DNA of 64,000 nt from Smittia aterrima (Eukaryota > Arthropoda > Insecta > Diptera > Chironomidae). Shown here piece after piece: positions 10,079 to 20,940 of the stretch. Made by a program: the position numbers and the translations under genes. Numbering within the stretch: position 1 is the first letter of the stretch; the number at the start of each line of letters is the position of its first letter. The notes beneath the pieces are model-generated. The model was given only the letters and a program-made list of their open reading frames with translations, was not told the origin of the DNA and ran no database searches. The DNA is taken from NCBI GenBank assembly GCA_033063855.1, contig CP093830.1, positions 13,640,854 to 13,704,853 on the forward strand. Reading direction: 5' to 3'.

Positions 10079-10875
10079 CTCGTGTTGTTAATTTCTAACC
10101 GCACCTTTTCATCCCGTGCAGACTTTTTCTCCTTTTCGCGAAATCTTTGCATATTTGATGAGCATTTGAAAAAATCGGTAGAGCGAAACTAGTTTTTGAA
10201 AAGTAGAAAAGCATCATTTATTTTTTAGATGATTTTTTAGATGAAAATAAAAGTTGTCTTGAAGTTGTCTCGTTCTCGTCACTGACCTGCCACAATTTTT
10301 GCAGACGAATTTTGTGAAAGAGACATCCAATCTGATTTATTCATGGTTTATCTTTCTATTCATTGATTATTTCATCTAATAATACACTTTGATTCTAAAT
10401 CAAATACAGAAATCGTCCCTCAACAAATTTAGTTTGAAAAATTAGAAAATTAATTCGTCTGAGAAAATCTAGAAATGTTCTCCTTTGGTCAAATTTATTC
10501 TGAAGAAAGAGACAGCTTCATTCGATATATCTAAGCTTTATGTCTTCAATCTGGTTTGAAAAGGTATAAAATTTCTTCTTTTATATTCAACGAAAACAAG
10601 AACTTCTTTTTCGTATGTCAGAAGTTTACAAAACTTGGATCCTTAGCAAATGCATTTTCATTTAGGTTTCAAAATTCAAAGTGAACAGAACGATCTACAA
10701 AGGAGAACACTAAGTTAATATTTTCTTCTAGAAGGTTACAAGATGAAGGCGATAAATTTAACTGCCAAAATTGGCTTGCTGCTGATGTCCATGACAGCGG
10801 CTTCTGCTAACTGTGAGAAAAAAAATATATTTTTTAAAAAATAATAATTTAGTAAAATTTAATTAGTTCAACCAG
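10079..10875 (+). repeat. Duplicated 5' segment, copy 2 (upstream of gene B)
   Basis: Copy of the segment at 7008-8050 without the 240-bp insertion. It abuts the GIGYF-derived fragment within about 10 bases, so both junctions may have formed in one rearrangement. Confidence 0.85.
10658..10685 (+). promoter_or_regulatory. Conserved element upstream of gene B
   Basis: Second copy of the element described at 7838, 58 bases before the gene B start codon. Confidence 0.5.
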
Positions 10876-11909
10876 GACTTCGAGGCGTTTGCTTTTACGT
10901 TTACGACGATTCCTTTACGGGATCAGACCTCGTTACTCAAGAGCTTAAAGTAGATTCTCTTCAGAAGCTCTTGTCGACGAAAGAATTCGTTACGAAAACG
11001 TCGCCACTTCAAAGCTCATTGGATTTCTTGAAGCTTTTGGATGGCCGCTGCGACGTTCAACTTAAATGCGAAAAGAAGGAGTGTGCCAAGACCGTCGTCA
11101 CACCACCACCACCTACATACCTGCCCACCACCGATACCTGCCCAGCTTGTCAAAAATGCGACGCTTGCAAAACCCCAAGCTGTCCAACGTGCAAAGTTAC
11201 CGAATGTGGCACGACTCCCAAACCATTTATTACGACTACAAAGCCTGCGCCAAGAATAACAACCACAAGTCCCAAACCTGTGACAACTACAACTCCTAAA
11301 CTGATCATTTCTTCAACAACAACGAAGCCAGCGCCAAAAATAACAACCACAAGTCCCAAACCTGTGACAACTACAACTCCTAAACTGATCATTTCTTCAA
11401 CAACAACGAAGCCGGCGCCAAAAGTAACAACCACAAGTCCCAAACCTGTGACAACTACAACTCCTAAACTGATCATTTCTTCAACAACAACGAAGCCTGC
11501 GCCAAAAGTAACAACCACTAGCCCCAAACCTGTGACAACTACAACTCCTAAACTGATCATTTCTTCAACAACAACGAAGCCTGCGCCAAAAGTAACAACC
11601 CCAAAACCTGTGACAACTACAACTCCTAAACCGATCATTTCACATCCTGTGACAACTACAACTCAAAAGGTTATCACAACAACGAAGCCTGCGCCAAAAG
11701 TAACAACTCCAAAACCTGTGACAACTACAACTCCTAAATTGATCGTTTCACATCCAGTGACAACTACAACTCAAAAGGTGATCACAACGACGCAACCGAA
11801 AACAGCTTCGAGAACACCAAAATATCTTGATACGACAACGCAAAAAATTACAACTGGTTACGATTATCCAAAACCCTTGGTACCTTTCTATCTCCCTGGA
11901 CAAATTTAA
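10743..11909 (+). CDS. Gene B: secreted mucin-like protein with Cys-rich head
   Basis: Two exons, 10743-10812 (signal peptide, ends in phase 1) and 10867-11909, encode 370 aa. The head (about residues 24-120) begins FQPGLRGVCFYVYDDSF and contains clustered cysteines (CDVQLKCEKKEC and CPACQKCDACKTPSCPTC). The rest is a Thr/Pro/Lys mucin domain of 28-residue repeats (TTSPKPVTTTTPKLIISSTT plus TKPAPKV), which should be heavily O-glycosylated. It stops at FYLPGQI, without the third exon seen in A and C. The product is presumably extracellular. Peritrophic, salivary, silk or glue roles are all possible, and the sequence does not choose between them. AATAAA words lie about 95 and 140 bases beyond the stop. 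Confidence 0.82.
11268..11790 (+). repeat. 84-bp coding minisatellite of gene B
   Basis: Units start at about 11268, 11352, 11436 and 11520, with near-perfect 84-bp spacing. They are followed by shorter and variant units containing 'HPVTTTTQKVI'. Unit length is a multiple of three, so copy-number change keeps frame. High identity between units implies ongoing homogenisation. Confidence 0.9.
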
Positions 11910-12480
11910 AGGATAACCGAAAAACATTTCATCGGCAGTCTTGAAATACTATGAAAATATATTAAACAAGAAATTTTCCTGTCAACGAACGAATGAATTG
12001 TTAAATAAAGATCCGCAGTTATTCGCAATACAATGCATTTTTAAAATAAATATTTGTAAAAAATTTAATCCAAAAAAGTTTCAGTCGTCATAGAATTTTT
12101 CAACCTGCTCCGCTAAACTGACCTTTTTCTTTTACGACTGTTTCATCCACGTCTTTCTATTTTCGATTAAAGTTTGGCGAATACTTAAAACGAGTTTTTT
12201 TTTTCAGTAAAGAAAAGTGTTTGATCTTTCCAAATATATCGCCTATTAAATCTTCTTGGTACTTTTCTATGATTCTTGCCGTTCTAACGGCCTTGAACCT
12301 GTGATTTGATCGCAGCTTTCCAACTTGAATTATAATCCGGTTGCATGATATGGCGATCTTTCCGGCAAGCAAGAGAGATTCGACATTTCGAATCCTGTTT
12401 TTTTCTCTGGAAAAGAACTCTCTTCTATCCCAAATGGCAAATGATGACACAACACTGATCAATTCTTCCTCCCGAGCGCT
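11910..12480. other. Spacer between genes B and C, no gene seen
   Basis: About 570 bases with the probable 3' UTR of gene B and the distal promoter of gene C. A minus-strand open frame at 12157-12462 has no recognisable features. Confidence 0.4.
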
Positions 12481-12507
12481 TTCATTTTAGTTTCGGAATT
12501 CAAAGTG
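12481..12507 (+). promoter_or_regulatory. Conserved element upstream of gene C
   Basis: Third copy of the element described at 7838 ('ttcattttagtttcggaatt' then 'caaagtg'), 53 bases before the gene C start. It stands out because the surrounding sequence is diverged from A and B. Confidence 0.5.
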
Positions 12508-12559
12508 GTTGGAGCCTCAAATATTGTTTCGTGAATAGAATTTTTTCGAAAATTTCAGT

Positions 12560-14811
12560 ATGAGGTTGATAATTTCAACTATGCAATTGTGGATTGTGCT
12601 TATATGGACTGTTGCCGCTTCGGCGAGTTGTGAGATTTATTTAATTTAATTTTAAATAAGTGTTTATAAGAAATAGTTCATTTACTAAAAGAAAATATTT
12701 CTCCTTAAAACAGTTCAACCAGGACTTCGAGGAGTTTGCTTTTATGTGCACGATGATTCCTTTGTTGGAGCAGACCTCGTTACTCAAGAGCTTAAAGTAG
12801 ATTCTCTTCAGAAGCTTTTATCAACGAAAGAATTCGTTTCAAAACCATCGGCACTTCAAAGCTCATTGGATTTCTTGAAGCTTTTGGATGGCCGCTGCGA
12901 CGTTCAACTTAAGTGCGAAAAGAAAGAGTGCGCCAAGACCGTCGTCACAAAACCACCACCTACATACCTTCCCGTAGTTGATACCTGCCCAGCTTGTCAA
13001 AAATGCGACGCTTGCAAAACTCCAAGCTGTCCAAAGTGTGAAACTTCCGAGTGTGGCACGACTCCCAAACCATTTATTACGACTACAAAGCCTGCGCCGA
13101 AAATAACAACTACAAGTCCCAAACCTGTGACAACTACAACTCCTAAACTGATCGTTTCTTCAACAACAACGAAGCCTGCGCCAAAAGTAACAACCACAAA
13201 TCCCAAACCTGTGACAACTACAACACCTAAACTGATCGTTTCTTCAACAACAACGAAGCCTGTGCCAAAAGTAACAACCACAAGTCCCAAACCTGTGACA
13301 ACTACAACTCCTAAACTGATCATTTCTTCAACAACAACGAAGCCTGCGCCAAAAGTAACAACCACAAGTCCAAAACCTGTGACAACTACAACTCCTAAAT
13401 TGATAATTTCTTCAACAACAACGAAGCCTGCGCCAAAAGTGACAACCACAAGTCCCAAACCTGTGACAACTACAACTCCTAAATTGATCATTTCTTCGAC
13501 AACAACGAAGCCTGCGCCAAAAGTAACAACCACAAGTCCCAAACCTGTGACAACTACAACTCCTAAAATTAACGAAGCCTGCGCCTAAAGTAACAACTCC
13601 AAAACCTGTGTCAACTACAACTCCTAAACCAATCATTTCACATCCTGTGACAACTACAACTCAAAAGGTCATCACAACAACGACGCAACCGAAAACTGCT
13701 TCGAGAACACCAAGACTTGTTGATACGACAACTGAAAAAATTACAACTGGTTACGATTATTCAACCCCTTCGATCACATTCACTTATCCCACAACACCAG
13801 TTACACGAGCTAAAATCACCACAACAAAAACTTTTACTGACAGTACACCCAAGGACACTACTCAAGGCAAAACCACAACGGTAAAGGTCACGACTCCGAG
13901 CATTTCTACAACAACACAAAGTCATGTGACAACAACAGAGAAGACAACAACTATTCATAGTAAAACGACAACGCCAACCCGTGGACAAAGAAAAACAACA
14001 ACTGTTGCAAGTGAGCCGACCACGACAAGCCGTTCTCGTGACACAACAACTGGAAAGACAACAACTGTTCATTACAGTGAAACGACAACGCCAACCCGTG
14101 GACAAAGAAAAACAACAACTGTTTCAAGTGAGCCGACCACTACAAGCCGTTCTCGTGACACAACAACTGCAAAGACAACAACTGTTCATTACAGTGAAAC
14201 GACAACGCCAACCCGCGGACAAAGAAAAACAACAACTGTTTCAAGTGAGCCGACCACTACAAGCCGTTCTCGTGACACAACAACAAGAAAGACAACAACT
14301 ATTCATAGTGATACGACAACGCCAGAAAAGACTAGAACCACTACTGAAGCTCCATTAACGACAACGCCTACTCGCCCAAAACGTATGCCAGATACTACAA
14401 CACCTACTCCCACTACGACTCCAATGGAATGTAATCCACGTCTTCCAAGATCATTAAGAGATCCACGATGCCCTCCAAATGAACACACAGTTTCATCAAC
14501 GCCTAGAACATCAACAAAGGGTCCAGATTATCTCCCTATTTCAACTCCTGAATCGACAGAGCGACCTCCTTGGACCGTTACTTATGCAGCTTATACCGGA
14601 ACTCATCCTCAAACACATTCTTGGCAACCATTCGTTAAGACTGGCACTTGGTCACCTCGCCCAACGGTAAGAAAAAAAAAAACATTTTTTCGTAAAAAAT
14701 ATATTTGCAATTTTCTTTTTTATGATTTAGAAATCTTACACAACTACACCGTTATACAAATATGCGAGAGTAGCCATTCCCAATCAACTCGAATTCGATT
14801 TGCCGTTCTAG
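12560..14811 (+). CDS. Gene C: long secreted mucin-like protein with a frame interruption in its repeats
   Basis: Exon 1 12560-12629 (signal peptide), a large exon from 12714, and a final exon 14731-14811. The head is almost the same as in gene B (FQPGLRGVCFYVHDDSF, same cysteine spacing). Six 84-bp repeats follow, then a frame break near 13566 caused by a net 17-bp loss. After that come 'RGQRKTTTV..RSRDTTT' 39-residue repeats, a Cys-containing part (CNPRLPRSLRDPRC) and a tail ending EFDLPF. The frame is restored exactly if 13523-13577, a GTAACA..GAAG stretch of 55 bp, is removed as an intron, giving 682 aa. The acceptor is pyrimidine-poor. A real frameshift or an assembly collapse in the repeats is equally possible. 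Without it the first part would end at 13588. The product is extracellular and probably densely O-glycosylated. Confidence 0.75.
13115..13577 (+). repeat. 84-bp coding minisatellite of gene C
   Basis: Six units at 13115, 13199, 13283, 13367, 13451 and 13535, of the same unit type as in gene B. The last unit is cut short at about 13566, where the 17-bp loss breaks the frame. Confidence 0.9.
13960..14330 (+). repeat. 117-bp coding minisatellite of gene C
   Basis: Three units of 117 bp (landmark 'ggacaaagaaaaacaacaac' near 13981, 14098 and 14215) encode 39 residues with 'TPTRGQRKTTTV' and 'TTTSRSRDTTT'. This repeat is absent from gene B. Confidence 0.88.
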
Positions 14812-15292
14812 AAAGAAACGATGACTCGACACGCATCTGAAGAATTTCCTATCTCTTGTAGATACTTTAAAAGCTTAGATCAACTTACTATCGAATTTCA
14901 TTTCTTCAGATGATTTGAAATAAATTATTTAAGAATGAAATCCGCAAATAAAAGTCAGATGTACAAAAATTTAAACTTGTTGGTCTTTTCGAATATTGTT
15001 AAAATGTTGAAGGAACGTCTTTGAACTTTTCACGATCAGATCTTTCAAATGTCATTTAGCTTTCTGGTATTTAAATACGGTTCTGTATGCTTACTTTTTT
15101 AATGTCACTAACATTTCTTTTGTGGTTTCGTGAGAAGGAAATTGTTAAGTTTTGTAACAATTTCAGCAAATAAATGTTGGCACGATTCTTATTAATTGTG
15201 TAACAGTTAACACGATTTGCAACATGTATCGATGACAATAAGTTATCGCGTTTACTCAGTTGTAGTCGATTGTCTGAGTTTAAAAGTAAAAG
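14812..15292. other. Spacer between gene C and the TTLL15-like gene
   Basis: Probable 3' UTR of gene C (homologous at its start to the sequence after gene A) followed by the promoter of the next gene. No gene seen. Confidence 0.4.
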
Positions 15293-17010
15293 ATGTCCGA
15301 GAAGGAGGAAATCGAGAAGGAAAATGAATCAGAGAAAGTAGAGCGGAGCTTGAAGTTATCAAAAAGTTCTAAACTTTTTGGAGCTTTGACTTCTATTTTG
15401 GTTGCGGTTCTAGCTTTTCTTTCAACAAAACAATGGAAAACTTGTAAATCGCCACATCAGCAACTTACTTACTTGCCTTGTATGCCAAATTCATGGAACA
15501 TGAGTGACATTAACGTGTTGACGATGCAGAAAGTTTTTGATCGCTTGGACTATAAAAAAGTTAAAGACTCAGAATCGTGGGACGTCATTTGGTCAATCGG
15601 GTTTTCATCGATCTTTGAAGAACTTCCAAAAGTGGTTAAAGATCTCGAACCGCATCAATTAATAAACCAATTCACTTCGATGAATTATATGACACATAAA
15701 ATGTAAGTCAGCAAAGATTCGTCATTTGACATTTAACCTTTCCTCTCTAAGAATGTTATTTGAGTAATAAATTCTTTATAGGCATCTGGCGATCACAACA
15801 GAATCGAAATATGTTCCTCAAGCTTTTGACTTTCCCAGACTCAAAAATGAATTCTTCTTCTTTCATAAGACCTACCCAGATAAAAAATTCGTCGTGAAGA
15901 ACTTTGACAGTCAAGGAATAAAAATTGTCAAATTCCAAGACATCGATTTCTATTTAGGACAAGAAAAGTATGTGCAAGAATTCATTTCAAATCCACTTTT
16001 GGTTGATGGTCACGCATTTGATTTTGGAGTTTATGTTTTGATCACGTCAATGGATCCACTGAGAATGTACAGATGGAAGAGCAACGTCATGCTTCGCTTC
16101 TGTTCGGAGCTTTATCAACCTTTCGATGCTGAAGTCACAGGAAAATATGTTGTCGATGAGAACCACATTCCATTCTGGAAAATGCCATCGTTTGTGGAAC
16201 CTGCAAATAAATATAATTTATCGGCAATCGATGCTTTAAAGCATTCGCTACTAAAGAATTCTGTTGATGTCGAAAAGTTCTGGAGGCAAGTCGATGATGC
16301 AATCAACTCTCTGACGCTTTCAAAAACTTTCCAAATGTATCGCCACATCGAAAAGTTCAGGAGAGAAAATCCACGAATGCAAAGAGGATCTTTCCAGCTT
16401 TTAAGATTCGATTTTATAATCGATGATCAGTCGAATTTACACTTGATGGAGGTATTTCTGTGGAGTCTTTTATCATCTCTTTTTAATCTCATTTTTCTTA
16501 TTAAAGATTGAGTCTGTTCCAAACACTTCGCCTTCGGTTCCAACTGAAATAGACGAGAGACTATTAGCAATGTATGAACAATTGCTTTTCAACACGTTGA
16601 CAATTGTTGGAGCGTCACATAAAATTGAAATGAAGCCTGAGTGAGTCATTCTCTTTCATTTAATTTAAATTAAAGTTTAATTATTAAACTAAAACTTCAT
16701 TTTTAGCTCGATTGAGGAATCACTTATGTTGTCAGCTCCAAAGGACATTGTTGTCAACAGCGATATTTGTTCCAAATGTTTTGACTCTTGCGAGAATGAA
16801 TGCGATCTTTGTCTTCCTTGCTTATCGAATCCAACATCTACAAACTTCCATCGAGCTTTTCGTGAGCATCAGCGACGAGGAGAAATGATGAGAATTTTTC
16901 CAACCAAAAAATATTCATCAGAAAAGATTTTGAGCAAGTTGAGCGAGGCGGATAAGTTATCAGCGAGATGGTTCAAAGCGAAATGCGAGACCTACAACGA
17001 TTGGTGCTAG
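15293..17010 (+). CDS. TTLL15: Tubulin-tyrosine-ligase-like protein, TTLL15-like
   Basis: Four exons, 15293-15702, 15782-16451, 16507-16640 and 16707-17010, encode 505 aa with consistent phases. A charged N-terminus is followed by a single hydrophobic segment (about 28-45), then the TTL domain: FVVKNFDSQGIKIV (ATP-grasp lysine region), FDFGVYVLITSMDPLRMY, and LMEIESVPNTSPS in place of the usual EVN..PS. The Arg-to-Gly change in 'FDxRxYVL' is, as I recall, typical of the TTLL15 branch. The family adds glutamate or other residues to tubulin tails, but activity of this branch is uncertain. A C-terminal Cys cluster (CSKCFDSCENECDLCLPC) is unusual. The membrane segment argues against a purely cytosolic enzyme. 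The symbol is tentative. Confidence 0.8.
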
Positions 17011-17401
17011 AAAAATAACATTCGACTTCAAAACTTTCAGGATTTTGTTTATTTTCGTTCTTCAGACGCAAAAGAAAATTCTCTTTTGATCGCTTTTAGT
17101 TTCATTTAATTGCGCGGCACCGCGAAAATTCATTTTAACATTTTAAACGTTTTTCTGCTTGCACTGATAACACAACAACAGTTTCATTCGTTCTCATGCA
17201 ACGATCACTTCGGCATGCTTAAAGGAAAAGACTTTTTTTTTTCGAGAAAAACAAACAATGAATAAAAGTTTTAAAAAATTACGCAATAAAATTTCAGAAA
17301 ACTCCTCTCAAAATGGGTTTATGTTTTCTCGAATTGCAAATAAACTTCTTTTTTTTTGTTTCGTTCGAATTGAAAGTATAGGAAAAAAAGGTCGGAGATA
17401 T
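17011..17401. other. Convergent 3' region between TTLL15-like and GIGYF genes
   Basis: 391 bases holding the two 3' UTRs on opposite strands. No further gene seen. Confidence 0.5.
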
Positions 17402-20400
17402 TTAAACGTCACCGTAGTCACGATCGCCAACGTTGATGCGATCTGATGCGCTGGTGGCAGTGAAGCCAAGAATTCTTCCGTCAACAACTTTCATTACTTT
17501 CTTTGCTTTGACTTTCTTGTTCTTCCCCTAAAGTTGAAGCAAACAATTTTACATAGAAGAGGAAAAATGAATCATCTCACCTTTACTTCCTGAAACTCAT
17601 TGCTGAGGCCGCTGTTGATGGACGGCGTGATAGCTGGGGCTGGACTGCACATATCATCGATATGAGCATTCTGCAAGCGCTGCTGATTGCGTTGCTTGCT
17701 ACGTCGTTCCAGGAACTGCTTCGCAAACTCTGAATATTCTTTCGCTTCGCCTAAAACAATTGAATCGTTTAATATCTTTTAAATAAATTTAAATATTTCT
17801 CTTGACTCACCTAAGTACATTTTGATGTATTCCTTCACTTCGAATGGAGATTCGATGTCTTGCAAGAAATTCACAAACGTTGGAACTGAAATACATAAAA
17901 ATGAGTTTCAATCGAATATTCTGAAATATTTGTTATTACCATCAAGCTCGCTGTTCATGTTGTTAAGTGACCTGGTACACCACACAATAAACTCATTGTT
18001 GTTATCATCTTTCTTCTCCTTCTTATCTCCAGTTGGTTTCTTAGTTGTTTGAGCTTGTTTCTTGGCTGGTGCTGGTTGTTTCTTATTAGTTGTAATAGTG
18101 GCCATCGTTTGGCTTTTTGTCAGCATCTGAGCATTCTTAGGAGCGTTGTTTGTAGGCTTTGTTGGTTCTTCCCAGAATCCACTACCGCTTTGCTGCTCGC
18201 CGCTCCAAACCTTCGGTTGTTGCCAAGCCATTGAATGTGGTGTTTGATTCCAGATTGACACATCATTAGTGACGACAGCTGCTTCTTTCTTAGCAGCTTC
18301 TCGTTTGGCATGAGCAGCGGCCTCTCGTTCTTGATGAATGGAAGCGGCCTTTTGTTCTTCCGCTTGAATTTCGTCGAGAGTCTTTACACGAGCCACAGGA
18401 GGCGCAGCCCATTTGAGTCCGTCGTTCTTTTGCATTTCCATATTTTGCATCATTTGAATTTTCTGATGATCGCGCTCACGTTGCGCTGCCATTTCTCCTT
18501 GGCGTCGTTGAGCTTCCGTTTTCTGAATTTTTGCGAGGCTTGCACCGTTAGCTGGCGTTTGACCAACCCAAGGAGCTACGGCAGCTGGTTGATTCGATCT
18601 CTCCTCCTTCTTTTGTTGTTTTTCATTTCCAGTCTTCTTCTTTCCAGCAGCAGCGTTTTGTTTCATTTGCGCGGCTTCCTTAGCCTGTTTTTTTGATTCC
18701 ACCTCGTCCTTTTGCTGCTGCTGCTGTTGTTGTTTCTTCTTTTTCGCTTCTTGCGATTGCTTTACTGGCGCCGGTTGGAACTGAGAATCATCAATGATTC
18801 CATTCTGAGCATTTTCAGGCTCTGGTTGCGTAACGATGTCTTGCTGGGCATGCGGAGCCATTTGATGCTTTGGCATGTCCCAGATACTCATCGGAGCTTG
18901 ATTCCAATTATGAGATGGCGGAACTTGGTTTTGTGGAATCTGCTGCTGATTCATTACAGGAGCTTGAGGAAGCATCTCCATATTGTTTCCACCTTGCGGA
19001 ATCATCATTTGAGGTGGAGCAGTCGATTTCATCCACTGCTGTGCTGAGTCCATTGTACTGCCACCAGTCTTTTGTAGCTGCATTAGCAACTGTTGAATCG
19101 GATCCATGTCTTGTGTTTGTGCGGGTTGGGCTGGCGGCTGATAAAACTCATTCGCCCCCGATCCCATCATTCTACGAAGATCGATTTGCTGCTGTACTGG
19201 AGCAGCAGTAGGCTTCTGCATCGCGTAAGGATCTGGCACTGGTGGTCGTTGATGAGCCAATCGCATATTTAACATAATTATCTGTTGCTCTGGAGTCATC
19301 ATATTCCATCCGCTTGCATCTGACGGTGGAATCATTCTTTGTTGTTGCTGCTGCTGCTGCTGTTGTTGTTGCTGCTGTTGTTGCTGAAGCCTGAAAGGAT
19401 CGATCTCAACCTGTACTATCGGAGGCGGCGGTTGAATTGGTTCCATTAGAATTGCGGCCATGAAAGGAGCATTTCTTCCGTAAACTTTAACCAACTGACC
19501 CAGAGGCATAAATGCATTGTCGATTGACCGCCTAACCATCAACGATTCTTGGAAGTATCCTGCCTTGTACCATTCGCTCATGTCTTGCGCCGAGAAAGGC
19601 CCTTGCGTATCGCCTTGTGGATCTCGATAGAACCAATCAACTGATATTGGAGGCTGAGTTGGAGGTCCAGTAAGAACTTTTACGTCTTTCGTATCGTCCT
19701 CCATGATCAGATTAGCCACCAAGTCAGCAACCTCTTGCATGCGATCAATATGATGAGTGGAAGAGTTTTGAGTTGGTCCGTTATTGAAATTCGCCGCTTG
19801 TTGCGTTTCGCTTTCGTTAAGGAAGTTCAAGTATTTCGTCGGAGCAGTCGGAGCATCATTTCCTCGACCATCGTAATGATTCAGTTGCTGCGGCGGCGGT
19901 TCATTCAAGACCTCCTCTTCCTCTAGAACTTTCGGCTCTTCCTTTTTAATTTCCGGCTTCATTTTGTGACCTTTGTTAACTTTCCCATCATCAGGACCGC
20001 GAGTATCTCGTTCACCATCATGAAAAGCTCCACTCGAATCAAAAGTTCCCCCGTAATCAAACGATTCTGTAGCCCACTCCGGAAGATGATCTTCGTCCCA
20101 AGATTTTTTGTACAAAGCTTGCGCTTTCGGTGGAGCTGATGATGATGGCACTTGACCGCTAATAGTTGGCGACGAAGACGATTGTTGCTGTTGTCCGTTC
20201 GGAGGTCCTGACGCATCGCCACCCGTGTCTCCATCACGCCAGCTCGTGCTTCGCGCCCATTTTTCTCTTGCTGTTGCCGTTCCGTTACTTGAGCTTCTCC
20301 AATCGACTTCACCAGTTGGTCCGCCACTTTCGTCTCTTGTTCCCTTTCTCCAGTTTTCCATTCCGCCAGATCCAGCTCGCAAATATTCTTTACGAGGACT

Positions 20401-20940
20401 GACAGCACTTCCCGAACCACTCCATTCTGCCGATTCCGTTCCATTTCGATCCAACCATAATCCAGTTCGACGACCTTCTTCGTCATAAAGCGAAGTCGAT
20501 CTTGTGTAACCAGCACTTCCATGATAAAGTCCACGACCACGACCTCTTCCTCTTTCAATTGAGCCGCCTCTAATAATTCCTGGGCCGCCTCGACCCATTC
20601 CTCCCGATGGCATTAGCGGACGAATATGTGACGGTCCCCAAGTCGTAGATGATCCCAAAGTACGCTCGTCATCAGTATTCGGTTGAAGTGCTAAAGGCGT
20701 TTGCCATTCAGTGACATAGAGTCGTCGAAAACGTGTCAGAACATCCGGGAGCCGCGTCGATTTATCGCATAAACTGAGCATCTCTTCACGCCCATAACGA
20801 TGATCAGAAAGTACTGGACGACTTGTGATATTTTCCGTGCCTGGCGGCATTGATGACGACGAGTTAGGAGTAGAGGAGGACGAAACATTCGCGACACTGT
20901 TGCGCAACCATTCTGGACCAAATTTAATTGATTCCGTCAT
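17402..20940 (-). CDS. GIGYF: GIGYF/Gyf, GYF-domain translational repressor
   Basis: Exons 20940-17940, 17885-17811, 17750-17581 and 17527-17402 give 1123 aa. The N-terminal RYGREEMLSLC (about 48-58) matches the 4EHP-binding motif. RG-rich and low-complexity regions follow, then the GYF domain (about 430-495: VDWFYRDPQGDTQGPF..WYKAGYF). Next are a glutamine run (about 518-534), a Gln/Lys-rich coiled-coil part, and the conserved C-terminus FVNFLQDIESPFEVKEYI..AKQFLERR..GRILGFT..RINVGDRDY. GIGYF proteins bind 4EHP and proline-rich partners to repress translation and promote mRNA decay. A 57-bp intron lies in the 5' UTR (21005-20949). A broken copy of the 5' end sits at 9432-10069. Confidence 0.95.
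19338..19388 (-). repeat. Polyglutamine (CAA/CAG) run in GIGYF
   Basis: About 17 consecutive Gln codons just after the GYF domain, mixed CAA and CAG. It is a likely length-variable site. Confidence 0.9.

Noticed and set aside
11150..11638. Val/Gly-rich minus-strand frame opposite gene B (and 12997-13542 opposite gene C)
   Set aside because: Antisense reading of the Thr-Pro repeats; periodic repeats open all frames without meaning.
13981..14358. Gln-rich plus-strand frame in gene C
   Set aside because: Alternate-frame shadow of the 117-bp repeats; the Thr frame continues into the conserved final exon.
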